Shown here: positions 60,714-64,000 of the stretch, piece by piece
How positions within the stretch are numbered: the stretch's first letter is position 1
How the letters are laid out: every line of letters begins with the position of its first letter
NCBI RefSeq assembly: GCF_002896965.1
Contig: NZ_LYMM01000084.1
Span: forward strand, 166,192 to 230,191
Reading direction: 5' to 3'
DNA from: Novosphingobium guangzhouense
GTDB lineage: Bacteria > Pseudomonadota > Alphaproteobacteria > Sphingomonadales > Sphingomonadaceae
Length of the DNA stretch: 64,000 bases
The notes under the pieces: generated by a model
Seen by the model: the letters and a program-made list of their open reading frames with translations, nothing else
What the model was told of the DNA's origin: nothing
Database searches by the model: none
Position numbers and translations under genes: made by a program

Positions 60714-61835
60714 ATGAACTTCGAATATTCCGACGAACAGCGCATGCTGGCCGACAGCGCCAACCGTCTCGGCGCGGACCTGTGGCCGTCCAGCGACCGG
60801 CTCAAGCTGCTGGAGCATTTCGATACGCTGACCGCGCATACCTCTGCGCAGATGGCCGAACTGGGCTGGCTGATGCTGCCGATCGCCGAGGAGGACGGCG
60901 GCCTTGGCGGTTCTGCGGTCGACGTCATGGCGATCATGGAAGGCATCGGCCGCCACCTGATCCCCACGTCCTACGTCGCCAATGCCGTGCTTGTCCCCGC
61001 GCTGGTGAGCGGTGATCCCGCCGCCGCTGACCTGCTTGGCGCGATCGGCGAGGGCAGCGCGAAGGCGGCAGCGGGCCTGCTCGAACCCGATGGTGGCTTT
61101 GACCTTGGCTGGGTCGAGTGCGCCGCAGCCGGCAGCTCTGGCGGCAACGGCACCGACTGGACCCTCACCGGCGAGAAGCTGCACGTCGAGGACGGAGCCG
61201 ATGCCGACTGGTTCGTCGTTACCGCGAGGACCGATGCGGGCATCAGCCTGTTCCTTGTGCGCGCCGATGCGCCGGGCCTTGCCGTTTCACGCTTCCGCGC
61301 CATCGACCAGCACCGCCACGCCCGCCTGAAGCTTGACGGCGTTACCGCCGTGCTGATGGGCGAGGCGGGCGCGGCGCTGCCCACGGTCGAACTCGCGGTC
61401 GACAAGGCTATCTGTGCGCATCTGGCCGAGGCGGTCGGATCGATGGAGGCGGCCCATGCCGCAACCCTCGAATACTTGCGCACCCGCAAGCAGTTCGGCG
61501 TGGCGATCGGCAGCTTCCAGTCGCTCCAGCACCGCGCAGTGGACATGGCGATTGCGCTGGAGGAGGCGCGTTCGATGGCGTACCGCGCCACGCTCAGCCT
61601 CGGCCTTCCCGCAGTGGAGCGCCGCCGCGTGGTCTCCGCCGCCAAGGCGCGGGTGGGGCAATGCGGGCTCTATGTCGGGCGACAGGCAGTGCAGTTGCAC
61701 GGCGGCGTCGGCTTCTCGGACGAACTGATCATCAGCCACCACCTCAAGCGGCAGATGATGCTCGACTGCGCCTACGGCTCTGCGGAGCACCATGTCGCGG
61801 GCTTCGTCGCGCTGCAGGGTGTCGCGGGCGCATGA
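60714..61835 (+). CDS. Acyl-CoA dehydrogenase (second of a pair)
   Basis: A 373-aa, more divergent acyl-CoA dehydrogenase. FEYSDEQRMLADSANRLGAD opens the protein, WTLTGEKLHVEDGADADWFV is the mid-domain, YLRTRKQFGVAIGSFQSLQH is the helix motif about residue 255-275, and LHGGVGFSDELIISHHLKRQ is near the C-terminus. It is co-directional with the first dehydrogenase (7-base gap) and preceded by GAGG. Paired genes of this kind often encode alpha2-beta2 enzymes in which only one subunit carries the catalytic base; I could not confirm which one here. Confidence 0.86.
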   Translation: MNFEYSDEQRMLADSANRLGADLWPSSDRLKLLEHFDTLTAHTSAQMAELGWLMLPIAEEDGGLGGSAVDVMAIMEGIGRHLIPTSYVANAVLVPALVSGDPAAADLLGAIGEGSAKAAAGLLEPDGGFDLGWVECAAAGSSGGNGTDWTLTGEKLHVEDGADADWFVVTARTDAGISLFLVRADAPGLAVSRFRAIDQHRHARLKLDGVTAVLMGEAGAALPTVELAVDKAICAHLAEAVGSMEAAHAATLEYLRTRKQFGVAIGSFQSLQHRAVDMAIALEEARSMAYRATLSLGLPAVERRRVVSAAKARVGQCGLYVGRQAVQLHGGVGFSDELIISHHLKRQMMLDCAYGSAEHHVAGFVALQGVAGA

Positions 61836-61962
61836 AGGCGCTCTCACGAATGTGATTTTGGGTCCGCCGGACCCCCAATGGTCGGTCCGCCGCAGCGCCT
61901 TGCGGCATAGTCGGTGGATCGAACCTCCCCCCAAAAGTTGATGCCAGGAGATGATGGGCGAA

Positions 61963-63606
61963 ATGGTTGAAGCTGCTAACAAGGGCATCGACGGCAAGTA
62001 CGATGCGGTCGTCGTCGGCGCGGGCATCGGCGGTCTTTACGCCGTCTACAAGCTGCGCGAGATGGGCCTTTCGGTGCTGGGCATCGAGGCGGGCGATAAC
62101 GTCGGCGGCGTGTGGTACTGGAACCGTTATCCGGGCGCGCGGTGCGATCTGCTGACGATCGACTATTGCTATACGTTCTCGCCCGAAGTCGATGCCGAAT
62201 GGTCCTGGTCCGAGCAGTTCGCCGCCCAGCCAGAGATCCTTGAATACATCAACTTCGTTGCCGACCGCCACGAACTGCGCAAGGATTATCTGTTCGACAC
62301 CCGCGTCAACCGGGCCGAATACGATGAGGCGCGGCAGGTCTGGACCTTCAGGACCGAGACCGGCAAGACCTTCGAGGCGACTTATGCGGTCATGGCCACA
62401 GGGCCGCTCTCGGTGCCCAAGCGCCCCGATTTCGAGGACTTCGACAGCTTCAAGGGCGAACTCTACTACTCCGGCCGCTGGCCCAAAGAGCCGGTGAGCT
62501 ACGAAGGCAAGCGGGTGGGCGTGGTGGGCGTCGGTTCCACCGGCATCCAGATCATTCCGGTGGTGGCGCAGGAGGCGAAGGAACTCGTCGTATTTCAGCG
62601 CACTCCCAGCTTCACCATGCCGATGCGCAATCACAAGCATTCGGCCGAGTACACCGCCGAGATCAAGCGCAACCTGTCTGCGATGCGGGCCCAGGCGCGC
62701 AACAGTCCGCTTGGCGGGGTACGCCCGGCGACAACGCGCCCCTATTTCAGCCTGCCGCCCGAGCACCGCGTCAAGATCATGGAATCGGCGTGGCAGAACG
62801 GCGGCCATACCTTCCTTGGATCGTTCTCCGACCTCATGCAGAACGAGGAGGCGAACGAGCAGGTCGCCGAATTCGTGCGGGGCAAGATCAGCCAGGTCGT
62901 CAGCGACCCGGCCACCGCCGAGGCGCTGAAGCCGCGCGGCTACCCGATCTTTGCGCGCCGGGCCTGTCTGGATACCAATTACTACGAGACCTACAACGAA
63001 GAGCACGTCAGCCTTGTCGACTGCTTCAAGGAGCCGATCGTCGGCCTGACCGAGAAGGGCGTGCGCACCGCGGAGCGCGAGATCGAGCTGGACATGTTGA
63101 TCCTTGCCACCGGGTATGACGGGCTGACCGGCGCGCTGATGGCCTTCGACGTGGTTGGCCGGGGCGGCAAGACCATCAACCAGGAATGGAAGGACGGCGC
63201 GCATTCGTACCTTGGCCTGATGATGAAGGACTTCCCCAATCTGTTCATGATCTGCGGTCCCAACGGCCCGTCGGCGCTGGCGAACATCTTCACCATCAAC
63301 GAGCAGAACGTGAACTGGCTGGCCGGTGCGATCGACCATATGCGCAGGTCAGGCCTGACCGCCATGGAGCCCACCGTCGAGGCCGAGCATGAATGGATGG
63401 ACCACGTCCACGACCTTTCGCTCAACACCTTGGTTCGCAAGGCGAATACCTGGTACACCGGCGCCAACGTGGCCGGAAAGGCGCGCGGGTTGACGATGTA
63501 CACCGGCGGGTTCAAGGCATACCGCGAAGCCTGCCAGGACGCCGCTGACGACAACTGGCGCGGCATGGTCTTCGAGAAGACCGGGGTGCCCGAGACGGTG
63601 GCCTGA
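61963..63606 (+). CDS. Baeyer-Villiger-type flavin monooxygenase, altered fingerprint
   Basis: A flavoprotein of about 547-551 aa. It has an FAD motif VVVGAGIGGLYAVYKLREMG, a second conserved segment GGVWYWNRYPGARCD, and an NADPH motif VGVVGVGSTGIQ, in the order seen in class B (type I) Baeyer-Villiger monooxygenases. The family fingerprint FxGxxxHxxxW reads FKGELYYSGRW, so its His is replaced by Tyr (codon 62467-62469). Loops CDLLTIDYCYTFSPE and TRPYFSLPPEHR suit cyclohexanone/steroid-type enzymes. The start is uncertain among ATGs at 61951, 61954 and 61963; AGGAG lies directly before the first, and the third is taken here only provisionally. It ends the cluster of lactonase and acyl-CoA dehydrogenases. 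Confidence 0.85.
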   Translation: MVEAANKGIDGKYDAVVVGAGIGGLYAVYKLREMGLSVLGIEAGDNVGGVWYWNRYPGARCDLLTIDYCYTFSPEVDAEWSWSEQFAAQPEILEYINFVADRHELRKDYLFDTRVNRAEYDEARQVWTFRTETGKTFEATYAVMATGPLSVPKRPDFEDFDSFKGELYYSGRWPKEPVSYEGKRVGVVGVGSTGIQIIPVVAQEAKELVVFQRTPSFTMPMRNHKHSAEYTAEIKRNLSAMRAQARNSPLGGVRPATTRPYFSLPPEHRVKIMESAWQNGGHTFLGSFSDLMQNEEANEQVAEFVRGKISQVVSDPATAEALKPRGYPIFARRACLDTNYYETYNEEHVSLVDCFKEPIVGLTEKGVRTAEREIELDMLILATGYDGLTGALMAFDVVGRGGKTINQEWKDGAHSYLGLMMKDFPNLFMICGPNGPSALANIFTINEQNVNWLAGAIDHMRRSGLTAMEPTVEAEHEWMDHVHDLSLNTLVRKANTWYTGANVAGKARGLTMYTGGFKAYREACQDAADDNWRGMVFEKTGVPETVA

Positions 63607-64000
63607 CCCTTCACCTTCGATCCGCCGCCGAACAGGGCCGAACAGCGCTGGGCTGGGCAGGTTTACACGGTTGACACGGTCCAGAGGGAAAGGGTGTCAC
63701 CTTATGCCGGAAAGTGTCACCTTGGGGGCGCAAGGTGACACATTTCGCGGCCGATGTGTCACTTTGGAAGGATGATGTGTCACCTTGCGGTGTAACCTTA
63801 TGCAGTTCGGGGCGGTAGGATCGGGCATGGGGCGCAGTGTATGGGACGGCGCCGGATGTAGGAAAGCGGACTTTCTGGAAACGCCCCAAGCAGGCCCCTC
63901 AGAGACAGTTACACGGTTCCTGATTGCGGACCTTCGTGAAGCAACCACTAGCAGGCGTTCAAGTCGCCCGATAACATCAGCCCATGAGCGAACAATCTTA
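63607..64000. other. Intergenic region after the BVMO-like gene
   Basis: This stretch of 394 bases has no gene I can support. It holds the repeat cluster at 63694-63799 and, at the very end, an ATG at 63984 that could start a gene beyond the window, though only five codons are visible and no clear ribosome site precedes it. A 92-codon minus-strand frame at 63611-63889 simply translates the repeats and shows no family resemblance. TTACACGGTT-like strings occur near both ends, at about 63663 and 63908. Confidence 0.5.
63694..63799. repeat. Cluster of six GTGTCACCTT-type repeats
   Basis: Direct copies lie at 63694-63703, 63714-63723, 63756-63765 (GTGTCACTTT), 63777-63786 and 63790-63799 (GTGTAACCTT). 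One inverted copy (AAGGTGACAC) lies at 63732-63741. The first pair starts 20 bases apart and the copies at 63756 and 63777 start 21 bases apart, about two helical turns, placing them on one DNA face. Looser relatives (GTTTACACGG, TTGACACGG) precede the cluster on the opposite strand. This is the layout of cooperative protein-binding sites or iterons. Confidence 0.75.

Noticed and set aside
61860..61874. Palindrome GGGTCC-GCC-GGACCC after the second acyl-CoA dehydrogenase
   Set aside because: It can form a short hairpin but has no T-run after it, and GC-rich short palindromes are frequent here, so I do not call it a terminator.
61744..63339. Minus-strand open frame of 531 codons opposite the BVMO-like gene
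   Set aside because: The plus strand carries full flavoprotein motifs in order; the minus frame has no recognisable domain and is an antisense shadow.
63611..63889. Minus-strand frame of 92 codons over the GTGTCACCTT repeats
   Set aside because: Its repeated KVT/GDT pattern only reflects the DNA repeats; there is no domain or upstream signal.
1..64000. tRNA, rRNA, CRISPR arrays, prophage or intact insertion sequences
   Set aside because: None seen on reading. A covariance-model scan could still reveal a small RNA that cannot be judged by eye.

Overview
The window looks like a chromosomal segment of a sphingomonad alphaproteobacterium (Novosphingobium/Sphingobium-like). It is GC-rich, carries three TonB-dependent receptors beside carbohydrate enzymes, a non-phosphorylated L-fucose pathway, several Tat-exported glycoside hydrolases, and an alicyclic/lipid degradation cluster with a Baeyer-Villiger-type flavoenzyme. 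This placement rests on gene content and base composition only. I saw no rRNA, tRNA, CRISPR array or intact insertion sequence.

Layout. (1) 1-13035 is an L-fucose locus: a fucP-type symporter (truncated by the window edge) diverges from an operon encoding L-fuconolactonase, a GH95 fucosidase, two SDR dehydrogenases and L-fuconate dehydratase. A second unit follows: zinc alcohol dehydrogenase, a FAH-family 2,4-diketo-3-deoxy-L-fuconate hydrolase and a TonB receptor, ending at a strong terminator, then an IclR regulator. Together these can take fucosides to pyruvate and L-lactate. (2) 13141-16540 holds a second TonB receptor and two decayed genes, an alpha/beta hydrolase and a pirin-like fragment. 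(3) 16541-40985 is a glycan-degradation locus: a TonB receptor/GH3/GH2 operon, a ROK sugar kinase, a tightly coupled operon (D-aminoacylase-like deacetylase, RidA, GntP permease, an uncharacterised 726-aa GH-like protein, GH84), a divergent D-serine-dehydratase-like PLP enzyme, GH92 and GH125 alpha-mannosidases, and a ROK repressor. AT-rich inverted repeats sit in front of three of these transcription units, and a weaker AT-rich element precedes the ROK kinase. The enzyme set (fucosidase, alpha-mannosidases, GH2, GH84) suits N-glycan-like substrates.

(4) 41204-53813 is housekeeping, signalling and envelope: tandem cupins, a DUF1275 membrane protein, an XRE/PhnA-like pair, a response regulator/FecR-LysM/CHASE2-kinase trio, a GGDEF protein, a DedA/response regulator/kinase operon, and a frameshifted GMC oxidoreductase. 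(5) 53824-63606 is a catabolic cluster: thiolase and acyl-CoA synthetase on one strand, and an IclR regulator, carboxymuconolactone-decarboxylase-like protein, SMP-30 lactonase, two acyl-CoA dehydrogenases and a BVMO-like flavoprotein on the other. The last 394 bases carry a cluster of GTGTCACCTT repeats.

The most interesting hypothesis is that the deacylase, RidA, GntP permease and D-amino-acid dehydratase of region 3 form an oxidative N-acetylglucosamine route. In it, N-acetyl-D-glucosaminate, chemically an N-acyl-D-amino acid and an aldonate, is imported, deacetylated and deaminated to 2-keto-3-deoxygluconate. This is inferred from gene families and operon structure and is not proven by the sequence.
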